This document shows, piece after piece, positions 15,374 through 22,858 of a DNA stretch of 33,606 nt. The DNA lies in contig CADBZO010000032.1 of the NCBI GenBank assembly GCA_902799185.1, positions 1-33,606 of the forward strand. Reading direction: 5' to 3'. Every line of letters begins with the position of its first letter. The stretch's first letter is position 1. Made by a program: the position numbers and the translations under genes. The notes beneath the pieces are model-generated. The model made no database searches. It saw nothing but the letters and a program-made list of their open reading frames with translations, and was not told where the DNA came from. Origin of the DNA: an uncultured Bacteroidales bacterium (GTDB lineage: Bacteria; Bacteroidota; Bacteroidia; Bacteroidales; Paludibacteraceae).

Positions 15374-16252
15374 ATGAGTAAATTTTTTCCAGCTTCGCAG
15401 TTAATCATCAATGACGATGGTTCTGCGTTTCATCTGCACCTCAAACCTGAGTTTCTGGCAGACAAAGTGATTCTGGTTGGTGACCAGGATCGGGTAAATA
15501 TGGTAGCTTCCTTCTTTGACGAAGGATCAATAGAGTGCGACGTTCAGTCCCGTGAGTTCCATACCATCACCGGTAAGTTCCACGGCAAGCGAATCTCCTG
15601 TATCTCTACGGGTATCGGCACCGACAACTGCGACATCGTCATGAATGAGATTGACGCCCTCGCAAACATCGATTTCGCCACCCGCACGGAGAAAGCAGAG
15701 AAACGTAGCCTCGACATCGTCCGTATCGGCACTTGCGGCGGCATGCAGGAGGACATTCCGCTGGGTACGTTCCTTGTTTCGCAGAAGTCCATCGGTTTCG
15801 ACGGTGTGCTGGCTTTCTATGAGGACCGCGACAAGATTGCCGACCTCGGTTTTGAGAAGGCGTTTGTGGATTTCGTGGGTTACCCAGCGAAAGCCGCTGT
15901 GCCCTATGTCGTAGCCGCTAACCCGGAACTCGTGGACCGTATCGCCAAGGACGATATGATGCGCGGCTGCACCATTGCCGCCAACGGTTTCTACGGTCCC
16001 CAGGGACGCGTCCTCCGTGTGGGACTCGCTGTGCCGGACATCAACGAGAAAATCTCCGCTTTCCGCTATGAGGGACAGCGTATCACCAACTATGAGATGG
16101 AGGGTTCCTGTATCGCCGGTTTGGCACTCCACATGGGTCACCGCGCCATGACCGTCTGCTGTGTCATCGCCCAGCGCAAGATAGAAGCCGCCAACACCGA
16201 CTACAAACCCCGTATCAAAGAACTCGTCCACACCGTACTCGAAAGAATCTGA
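15374..16252 (+). CDS. udp: Nucleoside phosphorylase (uridine phosphorylase-like)
   Basis: 292 residues; phosphorolysis of a nucleoside to base plus ribose-1-phosphate. Family blocks: VILVGDQDRVNMVASFF (phosphate-site start), STGIGTDNCDIVMNEI, VRIGTCGGMQEDIPLGTFL and the ribose/base-binding NYEMEGS (about 239-245). The NYEMEGS-type block and length favour the uridine/purine nucleoside phosphorylase I superfamily; exact substrate is not certain. The ATG lies only 3 nt after a repeat array, so the repeats form part of its leader. A terminator follows at 16295. With upp it would complete pyrimidine salvage. Confidence 0.87.
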   Translation: MSKFFPASQLIINDDGSAFHLHLKPEFLADKVILVGDQDRVNMVASFFDEGSIECDVQSREFHTITGKFHGKRISCISTGIGTDNCDIVMNEIDALANIDFATRTEKAEKRSLDIVRIGTCGGMQEDIPLGTFLVSQKSIGFDGVLAFYEDRDKIADLGFEKAFVDFVGYPAKAAVPYVVAANPELVDRIAKDDMMRGCTIAANGFYGPQGRVLRVGLAVPDINEKISAFRYEGQRITNYEMEGSCIAGLALHMGHRAMTVCCVIAQRKIEAANTDYKPRIKELVHTVLERI

Positions 16253-16294
16253 TTCTTCGATACTGCATGTACATAAAATGACATTCGCGTTAAG

Positions 16295-16328
16295 AAAAAA
16301 GATGTCCTATAACGGGCATCTTTTTTTC
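16295..16328 (+). terminator. Rho-independent terminator after the phosphorylase gene
   Basis: AAAAAAGATGTCC pairs with GGGCATCTTTTTT (one wobble) around TATAAC and ends in a T run. Confidence 0.85.
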
Positions 16329-16375
16329 AATTATCTAGAATTGAAGTTTGGCACAGAAATTGTAAATGCACATGC

Positions 16376-17725
16376 GTGTTTCGAAAATGGCTGATATTAA
16401 CTGTGTCTCTAATGTTCGTGCTACCTCTGGCAGCACGGAGACATAAATCAGTTGTGCCGGACTCGCTACAACGGATAGACATAAAGATTCATATAGCAGG
16501 AAAAGATAGTTCGGACGGAAAAGATTTGCATTTCATTATGCAAAGGGTTGAAGGCGGTTCGTTTATGATGGGTGCTACAAAAGACCAATACGATCCTGAC
16601 ATTTATACGGACAAACCTGCACACCTTGTCTTCCTTTCTCCCTATTATATAGCCACCACAGAAGTCACGGTCGAATTATGGCGTGCAGTCATGCCCGAAA
16701 GCGAAATCATCAGCCCAGAGGGTTATCCGACGATTCCTATTTCCTATGTGTCATGGAACGAATGCCAGGAATTTGTGCGTCGTTTGGATAGTATTACTGG
16801 GCGTCCGTTTCGTCTCCCCTCGGAAGCGGAATGGGAATATGCCGCACGCGGAGGAAACAAAAGCAAGTCTTTCCGTTTTGCGGGAGGAAACATAGCAGAT
16901 AGTATAGGGTGGACTTATTCCAGTTCCGGAAACTGGAAACATCCGGTCGCTCGCAAACATCCCAATGAATTAGGCTTGTACGACATGACGGGAAATGTGT
17001 CCGAATGGTGTCAAGATATTTATGGCGCTTATCAGTTAAGTACTCTTCCTAATCCGTGCGGCGCAGACACCGGAGCATATCGTATTGTGCGAGGTGGCAG
17101 TTATGACGAATGTAATGCCAACAGCCACTTGTCTGTACGTCGATGGTATGTCCCTGAGACCTCTGCCGAATATATCGGCTTTCGTGTGGCATTTACCTTG
17201 CCGGACGACCCCATGATGCAAGTGCTACAGGAAGAGCCGCCACTGACTCGCTCCGTTCGTATAAAGGGTAAGATAGTCCGATTCGTCTATGTGCCGGCGG
17301 AGCAACCCTATTATATATCCGAGGAAATAGAGAGTAGTCTATGGCGGAAAATAATGCAAAAAGATGCACCTGATAGAATAAAAAGTATCGCTATTGGAAT
17401 GAGCAAGAAGGAACGTGTGCGCTTTGCCGAATATTGCAGTCGTTTGGCTAACGATGCACTATATGTAGCGTCTGCCGAACAGATAGTAGCCGCGGAACAG
17501 CAAGGAATTATTGAGCCTTTCCAGCCGGATGTAAGTCATCGGTATAAGAAACGGAATGTTCATCAAATTCAGCGAAAAAGAAAGGCTGTTGATAAATTGT
17601 CTCCATGGACGGAATTAGTAGGCGTGAAGTTGCCAAAACCGGATGATCCTGTGTTATTGCAATTTAAGAAAGCAGACGATGAATCCCGTCCGCTCAGGTT
17701 AGTCTCATATCTATCAAAACAATGA
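16376..17725 (+). CDS. Secreted SUMF1 / formylglycine-generating-enzyme-like domain protein
   Basis: 449 residues from a GTG start at 16376, chosen because it gives a good signal peptide (MFRKWLILTVSLMFVLPLAA) and no in-frame ATG lies upstream. The SUMF1 domain (about 55-275) shows GGSFMMGA, ATTEVTVELWRAVM, SWNECQEFVRRL, RPFRLPSEAEWEYAARGG, LGLYDMTGNVSEWCQDIYG and RIVRGGSYDECNAN. The double cysteine of true formylglycine generators is not intact after RGGS, so it is more likely a structural or binding member than a sulfatase activator. The C-terminal 170 residues have no recognisable domain and are Lys/Arg rich. Codon use is more AT-rich than in neighbouring genes, suggesting different ancestry. 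It overlaps the next ORF by ATGA. Confidence 0.85.
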   Translation: MFRKWLILTVSLMFVLPLAARRHKSVVPDSLQRIDIKIHIAGKDSSDGKDLHFIMQRVEGGSFMMGATKDQYDPDIYTDKPAHLVFLSPYYIATTEVTVELWRAVMPESEIISPEGYPTIPISYVSWNECQEFVRRLDSITGRPFRLPSEAEWEYAARGGNKSKSFRFAGGNIADSIGWTYSSSGNWKHPVARKHPNELGLYDMTGNVSEWCQDIYGAYQLSTLPNPCGADTGAYRIVRGGSYDECNANSHLSVRRWYVPETSAEYIGFRVAFTLPDDPMMQVLQEEPPLTRSVRIKGKIVRFVYVPAEQPYYISEEIESSLWRKIMQKDAPDRIKSIAIGMSKKERVRFAEYCSRLANDALYVASAEQIVAAEQQGIIEPFQPDVSHRYKKRNVHQIQRKRKAVDKLSPWTELVGVKLPKPDDPVLLQFKKADDESRPLRLVSYLSKQ

Positions 17726-17913
17726 AATACGTTATTTGGGCACTCAAGTTTCTACTTGTATTGATTTTCTCGTTTTCATACCTATGTATGATGAAAGTTT
17801 TGTATTGCGGCTGTTGGGCATGCAATATAGGTGTAGCCATCGGAATTTTAGGATTTCTACTCGGACTTTGGGATAGAGGTAGCGAGTTATACAAACTTAT
17901 AAAGGGGGAATAA
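17722..17913 (+). CDS. Small membrane protein, 63 residues
   Basis: MKYVIWALKFLLVLIFSFSY begins a protein with two hydrophobic helices (about 4-22 and 35-48) separated by a Cys-rich stretch (CMMKVLYCGCWAC). The charged end is DRGSELYKLIKGE. Its ATG overlaps the stop of the SUMF1-like gene, so the two are probably co-translated. No family is recognised. Confidence 0.6.
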   Translation: MKYVIWALKFLLVLIFSFSYLCMMKVLYCGCWACNIGVAIGILGFLLGLWDRGSELYKLIKGE

Positions 17914-17998
17914 GTAATACCGCAAAGTTTGGAAGTAAAAATGCACAAAATTTGGAAATAATCTGCTTTTTATTTGTATATATCAAAAAGAAAAACAA

Positions 17999-18106
17999 AT
18001 GCCAATACGTGAGCCGGATGTGCTGATGATTTTAACAGGTGGACAGTATGCCTATCGTCGCAAAGATGGTGTTTATGTAGTGCCTATTGGGTGTTTAAGG
18101 CCATAA
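17999..18106 (+). CDS. Tiny ORF, possible 3' remnant of a larger gene
   Basis: 35 residues, MPIREPDVLMIL... ending GVYVVPIGCLRP. The end is reminiscent of the C-termini of some Bacteroidales AAA-ATPase/DUF4143-type proteins, so it may be the leftover 3' end of a deleted gene; this recollection is weak. An AAAAAGAAAAACAA leader precedes the ATG. A terminator follows within 30 nt. It could also be a real microprotein. Confidence 0.35.
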   Translation: MPIREPDVLMILTGGQYAYRRKDGVYVVPIGCLRP

Positions 18107-18135
18107 TAATTATAAATTGCAAGTAAAACTAATAA

Positions 18136-18170
18136 AACAAGGACTGCTCCGAGGGGCAGTCCTTGTTTTT
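18136..18170. terminator. Bidirectional terminator
   Basis: AACAAGGACTGC (18136-18147) pairs perfectly with GCAGTCCTTGTT (18156-18167), loop TCCGAGGG, then TTTTTG. It separates the SUMF1 cluster from the convergent Ig-like gene. Confidence 0.85.
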
Positions 18171-18193
18171 GTATCATAGTACGTCAGTACTGT

Positions 18194-19213
18194 TTATCTT
18201 ACTTGTGCGCCTTGGGCGTTGAAGATCTTGCCGTCGCGGAGGATGAGGAGTTGGCCGTTCACCATAGTCTTAACATTCTTCACGTTGCCTTGTACATTCT
18301 CAACGCCTGTGGTTTCTAACGCAGCGAGTGCTGCTTCTGCGGCGGTCAGTTTGGCTAAGTCTTCGGGAGTAACCAGTGCTTTCTGGTCAGCGGTCAGTGT
18401 CTCGTATGCAGCACGTGCAGCCTCAATAGCCTTTTTGTTGTCCAGCGTAACAGCATCAGCAGCAGGCAGGGCATCGAACAGAGCCAGTACTGCATCTGCA
18501 GCCTCTTGGTCAGGGTCGGTAACCGTAATAGTGCAGGTAGCGGTTTTGTCATCGGTGGTGTCATCGGTGCCGTTGGTGGCGGTGGCGGTGATGGTAGCGG
18601 TGCCGGCGGCTACGGCGGTCACTACGCCGTTAGCTACAGTTGCTACGGTTGGGTCGCTCGACGTCCATGTCACGGTCTTGTCCGTTGCGTCGTCGGGGGC
18701 GACGGTAGCGGTCAGCGTCAGCGTCTCGCCGCCTACGGTCAGCGAGGCTGCGGTCTCAGAGAGGGTCACGCCGGTGACGTTGACGGTGGTGGGATTCTCA
18801 TAGCCATACACCTCAATCTTTTTTATACCTTTAGACGTCCATGCCAGAATGGGTGTGCCATTTACTTTCGGAGTCTTATCCTCTTCTGTGGTTTCTACTA
18901 CAAAGGGAGTTTCGCTGTCTGTAGCAGTACGGTTTTGGTCGTCGTAGAATATGCATTTGGTGATGGTGTATCCTTCGGCAGCATTGACGGATGCCGACCA
19001 ACCGTATCCCCACCAGCCCCAGTTAGCTAAGTATGCTGAAGACCCTTCTGCAGTATAACTGAATGAAACGGTTGCCACGTTCGCAGTACTGTAGTTTGCC
19101 TGCTCTTTGCCAGTTGCCGTAATTGTGGTGAGCAGCGTTTCCGTCTGTGCCACTGCGCCCGTCGCTGCCATGAACAGCAGGGCGAGAATGGAAAATAGTT
19201 TAATTTTCTTCAT
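18194..19213 (-). CDS. Secreted BIG2 (Ig-like) protein with sorting tail
   Basis: 339 residues. The signal peptide is MKKIKLFSILALLFMAATGAVAQ. An N-terminal beta-rich region (about 24-140) has aromatic runs (YLANWGWWGYGWSA). A bacterial Ig-like group 2 domain (about 143-232) has VTLSETAASLTVGG, TVTWTSSDPTVATV and AAGTATITATA. A helical FIVAR-like segment follows (about 236-298; AIEAARAAYETLTADQKALV). The C-terminus (KTMVNGQLLILRDG, FNAQGAQVR) is the shared sorting tail; just before it, ENVQGNVKNVK is encoded by a TGTACAA repeat. The role is probably surface adhesion or a structural part; no enzyme motif is seen. It is transcribed towards the terminator at 18136. Confidence 0.82.
   Translation of the reverse strand: MKKIKLFSILALLFMAATGAVAQTETLLTTITATGKEQANYSTANVATVSFSYTAEGSSAYLANWGWWGYGWSASVNAAEGYTITKCIFYDDQNRTATDSETPFVVETTEEDKTPKVNGTPILAWTSKGIKKIEVYGYENPTTVNVTGVTLSETAASLTVGGETLTLTATVAPDDATDKTVTWTSSDPTVATVANGVVTAVAAGTATITATATNGTDDTTDDKTATCTITVTDPDQEAADAVLALFDALPAADAVTLDNKKAIEAARAAYETLTADQKALVTPEDLAKLTAAEAALAALETTGVENVQGNVKNVKTMVNGQLLILRDGKIFNAQGAQVR
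18271..18301. repeat. TGTACAA-family repeat in a sorting-tail coding region
   Basis: On the minus strand AATGTACAAGGCAACGTGAA continues as GAATGTTAAG, a diverged copy of the repeats at 22058 and 30742. It encodes NVQGNVKNVK. Confidence 0.6.
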
Positions 19214-19594
19214 TGTTTTGTTGTTTTGAAATTGTTAATTATTTGGTTATTATATATAAACCCTAGAAATTTTTAGACATATGGACATCGACATAAGAAA
19301 AGCGTGCGCTTTCGCTGCTTCCATTTGATTGTTTGAGGTTCTCGACTACCTTAGATGTTCAAATTTATGCACGGAAAACTCACGCTAAAAACGTGAGCGT
19401 ACATAAAACCATGCTTGAACATCTAATGATTAGTTGAAAGTGTCGAGTTTTCAAACAATCAAGACTTGGCTTTTTACGCTATAAATGTGTATGTATGTCG
19501 TTTGTCTTTTTTATGCCATAGGCTATATTTTTATTTGTATGGGTATTCCCTCCGCTTATTGCTTCGGGGATGATAGGTGTTATTCTTTTAATAA
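19214..19594. other. Gene-free interval, 381 nt
   Basis: No credible ORF is present on either strand. The interval contains a 134-nt nested inverted repeat (19327-19460), a GC-poor leader next to the Ig-like gene, and no clear TAnnTTTG promoter. A short GCG-rich hairpin (around 19300-19318) lies just outside the large one. Confidence 0.75.
19327..19460. repeat. Nested inverted repeat with five collinear stems
   Basis: Stems pair in order: 19327-19336 with 19451-19460 (GATTGTTTGA/TCAAACAATC, perfect), 19341-19346 with 19442-19447 (CTCGAC/GTCGAG), 19351-19362 with 19415-19426 (TTAGATGTTCAA/TTGAACATCTAA, perfect), 19364-19373 with 19398-19407 (9 of 10) and 19379-19384 with 19392-19397 (CTCACG/CGTGAG). 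About 43 base pairs fold into one long bulged hairpin with a CTAAAAA loop. It may be a structured RNA, a MITE-like element or a recombination site. Confidence 0.85.
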
Positions 19595-19858
19595 TTAATA
19601 ATGTCCGTATGCAGAAATCACAAGAACCAGTATTTTATCCTCATGGATTTCGTAAACGAGTCTGTGCTCTTGTGTAATACGGCGCGACCATGTCTCGTTT
19701 CGATAATGTTTCAAACGTTCAACCTGTCCTGTGCCGGTTCGAGGGTGTTGCCGTAATTCTGCCAGCAATTTGACTAATTTATCAATCGCATTGGGAGCCT
19801 TGCGTTGCAGAAGTTGCAAGTCTTTTTGTGCATCTTCAGTAAACTCTATTGCATACAT
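19595..19858 (-). CDS. YoeB/Txe-family toxin (RelE superfamily mRNA interferase)
   Basis: 87 residues. MYAIEFTEDAQKDLQLLQ, the R59-R60-I-T-Q-E-H-R-L-V-Y block and an aromatic His end (YGHY) match the YoeB/Txe toxins that cut mRNA at the ribosome. The catalytic-type residues (Glu in the EHRLVY block, Arg, terminal His-Tyr) are present, so it is probably functional. The gene overlaps the upstream antitoxin by 13 nt, the normal order for such modules (antitoxin first). It is a chromosomal module beside a long inverted repeat. Autoregulation by the toxin-antitoxin complex is expected from the family. Confidence 0.9.
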   Translation of the reverse strand: MYAIEFTEDAQKDLQLLQRKAPNAIDKLVKLLAELRQHPRTGTGQVERLKHYRNETWSRRITQEHRLVYEIHEDKILVLVISAYGHY

Positions 19859-20109
19859 AGCAGGCGGTCAATAAATTGTTGTGGGGTCTCGTTCTCGTGC
19901 ATGGCAATCGTCTGTCCGGCTGCTCCTTGTGCACTGGAATGTGCTAACTTGGCGCGGAACTCCTCTTCGGTCATCTTGACTTTGGGCTCGGACGGGGCTT
20001 TCGGACGCACCGTTACAACATGCCATCCCATATTACGGCTCTGACGGCGCAGAAAAGCGGCGTCGGCGAGTGGCAAAGTAATCTGCAATGTTCTGGTTGT
20101 TGTTTCCAT
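19846..20109 (-). CDS. Putative antitoxin of the YoeB/Txe-like pair
   Basis: 87 residues from the ATG at 20109 (METTTRTLQITLPLADAAFL). A longer frame reaches 20169 but runs through the promoter box at 20139-20146, so the downstream start is preferred. The N-terminal half looks like a small DNA-binding or dimerising domain (LQITLPLADAAFLRRQSRNMGWHV). The C-terminal half (KMTEEEFRAKL, HENETPQQFIDRLL) is charged and could wrap the toxin. It is not an obvious YefM/Phd sequence, so the assignment rests mainly on position and overlap with the toxin. Confidence 0.7.
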   Translation of the reverse strand: METTTRTLQITLPLADAAFLRRQSRNMGWHVVTVRPKAPSEPKVKMTEEEFRAKLAHSSAQGAAGQTIAMHENETPQQFIDRLLCMQ

Positions 20110-20138
20110 AGCTGTAGTTCTTTTTTCAATTCCGCCTG

Positions 20139-20169
20139 CAAAGGTACGGATTTTTTCTGACATATGCAA
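20139..20169 (-). promoter_or_regulatory. Promoter of the toxin-antitoxin operon
   Basis: On the minus strand TTG (20169-20167), 20 nt beginning CATATGTC, then TACCTTTG (20146-20139). The antitoxin ATG follows 29 nt later. Confidence 0.78.
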
Positions 20170-20185
20170 GATTAATGACTAAAAA

Positions 20186-20217
20186 TTTGCATACGTGGGA
20201 AAATATTTGTACCTTTG
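20186..20217 (+). promoter_or_regulatory. Promoter of the acetylesterase gene
   Basis: TTTG (20186-20189), 20 nt beginning CATACGTG, TACCTTTG (20210-20217). It is divergent from the toxin-antitoxin promoter with 16 nt between the two -33 elements, the same layout as at 22811-22890. Confidence 0.8.
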
Positions 20218-20283
20218 CATCGGATTTTTGAATAACAGACAGCTTGACAGTCTTATAGTATTACCATTTATATCTATCATTCC

Positions 20284-22167
20284 ATGAAAAGAATCTTTTC
20301 GCTTTTTGTAGCAGTGATGCTCTGCCTGCCGATGATGCAGGGAGCCGTCAAAGTACACACCATTGGCGACTCCACCATGGCGGAGTATGACGAGAGTACG
20401 ACCGATAAACGCGGCTGGGGTATGTACCTCGCCTCGTTCTTCGACCCGGCTTTTGTAACAGTCAATAACCGTGGCAAATCGGGTGCCGACACCCGCGGTT
20501 TCTACAACGGAACGGCTTACTGGCCTTCCGTCAAGAGCCAGATGACAGCCGGCGACTATCTCATCATCCAGTTCGCCCACAACGATGAGGGTACCGTGAC
20601 CAACGGCATGGACAACTTGGAGTATGCGGCGTATTGTGCAGTCAATAACTTGCCCGCGCCTTCCGATGCCCGCGGTACCAATCCCCGGACCACCTACCGC
20701 GACATGTTGCGGCTCTACATTGACGAGGCGCGTGCTTTAGGGGTTACGCCGATTTTGGCAGGCCCGATCTGCCGTGCGTATTTCCAAGGAAATGACATCC
20801 GTCGAAACGGCAAACATGACCTCGGCGACAAGTTCTCCAAGATTGAGAACGGTGTCCTCTATGAGAACCAAAGCCTGCCGGCTTCCGACCTCTCCATGAG
20901 TTATGTGGAGGCGATGCGTATCGTGGCGGCGGAGAAGAACGTGCCGTTCATCGACCTCACCGAGGCAACGCGCCAACTCTACCTCTCATATGGCGAGACA
21001 CAGTGTCTGAGTCTGCTCTTCTGCACCGACGACAAGACCCATACCAACGCCATGGGCGGTAACCTCATTGCCCGTGCTGCGGCGCAGCTGCTCAAGAACG
21101 CAGGCATCCTCGCGGACCATATCCATATCCCGACGGACATCACCGCCAACCCTACTTCCATCCTTATCGGCGAAACGTATTGCGGAGTGCCGCAGAACAA
21201 AGAGTTCCTCCTTACCGGCTATGGCCTCGAACCCGCAGCCGGTACCGTAACCCTGCGCGCAACGGCGAACCTGCAGATCTCGCTCGACAAGGAGAACTAC
21301 GCTTCGACTGCTCAGGCTTCGTACGCCGGCGGCTCGATGTTCCAGAGGATTTATGTCCGCGCTAACTACACTACCGGCGGCCTCCATAACGACACCGTTT
21401 ATGCCACTTCCGGCGAACATGTGGTTGCTGTTCCGGTAGCTGCCAATGCTGTCTCGCTGGAAGGCGGTGCCGCTGTCAGTGCTTTCTGGGCGATGGGTGC
21501 CAAACCCGTTCCGGATCCCGTGGTGGAAGGACCTGTCAGTGCCGCGTTCACCATGAGTCAGATGGCTTGCATCGACTACAGTGCCAACAAGAACTATTTC
21601 GTGGATGGCGAGGAGACCGACATCGTGCTTGCGCGTTTCCATAACTCCGCAGACGGTTCTGCACGTACCCCCTGGCCCGCAGGAGAGATTGACGAGAACG
21701 CCAACCGTTACCTCGATTTCGCGATTACTGCCCCGGCTGCCATGGATGTACGCGTCACCCGTATTGCGATGGAGATCGCTGCGGATGGTACTTCTACCAT
21801 GTGCTACCACCTCAACACCGGTTTCGGTGACGAGTTCACCGGCGTGACAACCATCTATGAGAGACGCAACATGCCTTCACGTGTGATTGAGCACGTGGAT
21901 CTGACCCCGACGCTCACTATTCCTGCCGGTCAGACGCTCCACGTGCGTATTCTGCCTTGGCATGATTTAGGCGAGCAGAAAGATAGCAAGTATATCGGTC
22001 TTCGAAACGTGAAAATCGAAGGTATGGCTTTTGAACCCGGCCAGAAAGAAGGCGTAGAGAATGTACAAGGGAACGATGTACAATGTACAAAGATTTTCCG
22101 CGACGGGCAACTCTATATCATGTACAACGGAGCCGTGTACAATGTACAAGGACAGATGGTAAAATAA
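20284..22167 (+). CDS. SGNH-family esterase, rhamnogalacturonan acetylesterase-like, with sorting tail
   Basis: 627 residues. The signal peptide is MKRIFSLFVAVMLCLPMMQG. The SGNH hydrolase domain (about 22-280) has block I TIGDSTMAEYD with nucleophile S30, NNRGKSGADTRGF (block II), IIQFAHNDEG (block III) and DDKTHTNAMG with the catalytic Asp/His (block V). These fit family CE12 enzymes that deacetylate rhamnogalacturonan (pectin). A beta-rich region follows (about 300-400) and then another beta domain (about 415-590). The tail (RDGQLYIMYNG, YNVQGQMVK) is the shared sorting signal, preceded by repeat-encoded ENVQGNDVQCTK. Likely a secreted or surface pectin-active enzyme. A promoter lies 70 nt upstream; a strong terminator follows. 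Confidence 0.9.
   Translation: MKRIFSLFVAVMLCLPMMQGAVKVHTIGDSTMAEYDESTTDKRGWGMYLASFFDPAFVTVNNRGKSGADTRGFYNGTAYWPSVKSQMTAGDYLIIQFAHNDEGTVTNGMDNLEYAAYCAVNNLPAPSDARGTNPRTTYRDMLRLYIDEARALGVTPILAGPICRAYFQGNDIRRNGKHDLGDKFSKIENGVLYENQSLPASDLSMSYVEAMRIVAAEKNVPFIDLTEATRQLYLSYGETQCLSLLFCTDDKTHTNAMGGNLIARAAAQLLKNAGILADHIHIPTDITANPTSILIGETYCGVPQNKEFLLTGYGLEPAAGTVTLRATANLQISLDKENYASTAQASYAGGSMFQRIYVRANYTTGGLHNDTVYATSGEHVVAVPVAANAVSLEGGAAVSAFWAMGAKPVPDPVVEGPVSAAFTMSQMACIDYSANKNYFVDGEETDIVLARFHNSADGSARTPWPAGEIDENANRYLDFAITAPAAMDVRVTRIAMEIAADGTSTMCYHLNTGFGDEFTGVTTIYERRNMPSRVIEHVDLTPTLTIPAGQTLHVRILPWHDLGEQKDSKYIGLRNVKIEGMAFEPGQKEGVENVQGNDVQCTKIFRDGQLYIMYNGAVYNVQGQMVK
22058..22093. repeat. TGTACAA-family repeat in the acetylesterase tail
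   Basis: AGAATGTACAAGGGAACGAT continues as GTACAATGTACAAAGA. It encodes ENVQGNDVQCTK just before the sorting tail and is nearly identical to the copy at 30742. Confidence 0.85.
22120..22151. repeat. Second TGTACAA-family copy in the acetylesterase tail
   Basis: TGTACAACGGAGCCGTGTAC continues as AATGTACAAGG. It encodes the conserved YNG...YNVQG end of the sorting tail. Confidence 0.6.
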
Positions 22168-22204
22168 GACATCTCCACGCAACCATACCGAACTGTAACC
22201 AACT

Positions 22205-22241
22205 AACACACCCCCGCAGATTTGTTCTGCGGGGGTGTGTT
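22205..22241. terminator. Strong hairpin terminator
   Basis: A perfect 16-bp stem (AACACACCCCCGCAGA with TCTGCGGGGGTGTGTT) closes a 5-nt loop. No long T run follows, but the stem is very stable and lies 38 nt after the acetylesterase stop. Confidence 0.8.
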
Positions 22242-22304
22242 GTCATAGTAACCGATCGGTTCTAATGGCGATAATCGATTATTATTTAGTGTATTGCATA
22301 GGGG

Positions 22305-22694
22305 TTACAATAATTCATAGTGAAAATGCAGACTCTTTTCTTCCGGTTTGAGGGAGAAGAACCCTTGCTTGATTATATCCAATCCAAGTATTACAGGAGT
22401 ATCGTTTGTGGGTAAGATTAAAACATCCTGTTCGAATACCTCTCCGGATGGCAGTTCAAACTGGCAGTTAGCTACTTTCACAGATACCGTTTCCGAGGCA
22501 GATTGCATATACATACCTTCATCGCGTGGCTCCAACTGAAGCCACGTAGCTAACTCTTCGCATACACCTGACATCTCGGCACCTGTATCCCAAAGTGCAA
22601 GTTTAGTGTAGGTCGCTTTCCCAGCAGGGGTATTTCGCAAAAGTACCGGCAGTTGCAGCAGATTGCTCTCCTTCGGCAAGTCCAAGTCTAACAT
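22305..22694 (-). CDS. Retropepsin-like aspartic protease domain protein
   Basis: 129 residues. The active-site motif is LALWDTGAEMSGV (D36-T-G-A), and the later ILGLDIIKQGFF block corresponds to the psi-loop hydrophobic-hydrophobic-Gly signature of clan AA. Length equals one lobe, so it would act as a homodimer like retroviral proteases. No signal peptide is seen, so it is probably cytosolic. It is translated from a transcript that first encodes a 60-residue ORF overlapping its start by 92 nt. Biological substrates of such bacterial single-domain proteases are mostly unknown. Confidence 0.8.
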   Translation of the reverse strand: MLDLDLPKESNLLQLPVLLRNTPAGKATYTKLALWDTGAEMSGVCEELATWLQLEPRDEGMYMQSASETVSVKVANCQFELPSGEVFEQDVLILPTNDTPVILGLDIIKQGFFSLKPEEKSLHFHYELL

Positions 22695-22785
22695 CGTGTG
22701 AACCTTTTACACGGCTCACCTTGACGCGGTGGACATAATTTTCGGGGATAACGATTGAATATCCGCCCATGTGAACCTGTTTCAT
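22603..22785 (-). CDS. Small ORF overlapping the retropepsin-like gene
   Basis: 60 residues, MKQVHMGGYSIVIPENYVHR... The ATG lies 25 nt after a good minus-strand promoter (22811-22841), which argues that this is the true first ORF. Its last 30 residues overlap the protease ORF in another frame and look non-natural (AEGEQSAATAGTFAKYPCWE). The real product could be the first ~30 residues fused to the protease by a frameshift, or the frame may have been broken by mutation. Confidence 0.45.
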   Translation of the reverse strand: MKQVHMGGYSIVIPENYVHRVKVSRVKGSHDVRLGLAEGEQSAATAGTFAKYPCWESDLH

Positions 22786-22810
22786 AATATTGTTATTTCA
22801 ATTTTGCCCG

Positions 22811-22841
22811 CAAAATTACTACATTTTTTTGACATATGCAA
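22811..22841 (-). promoter_or_regulatory. Promoter of the retropepsin-like transcript
   Basis: On the minus strand TTG (22841-22839), 20 nt beginning CATATGTC, then TAATTTTG (22818-22811). Confidence 0.75.
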
Positions 22842-22858
22842 GAATTCTGGCAAAATAA

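Noticed and set aside
22250..22280. ACCGATCGGT and AATCGATT short palindromes after the acetylesterase terminator
   Set aside because: They are short enough to arise by chance and have no consistent context in the window.
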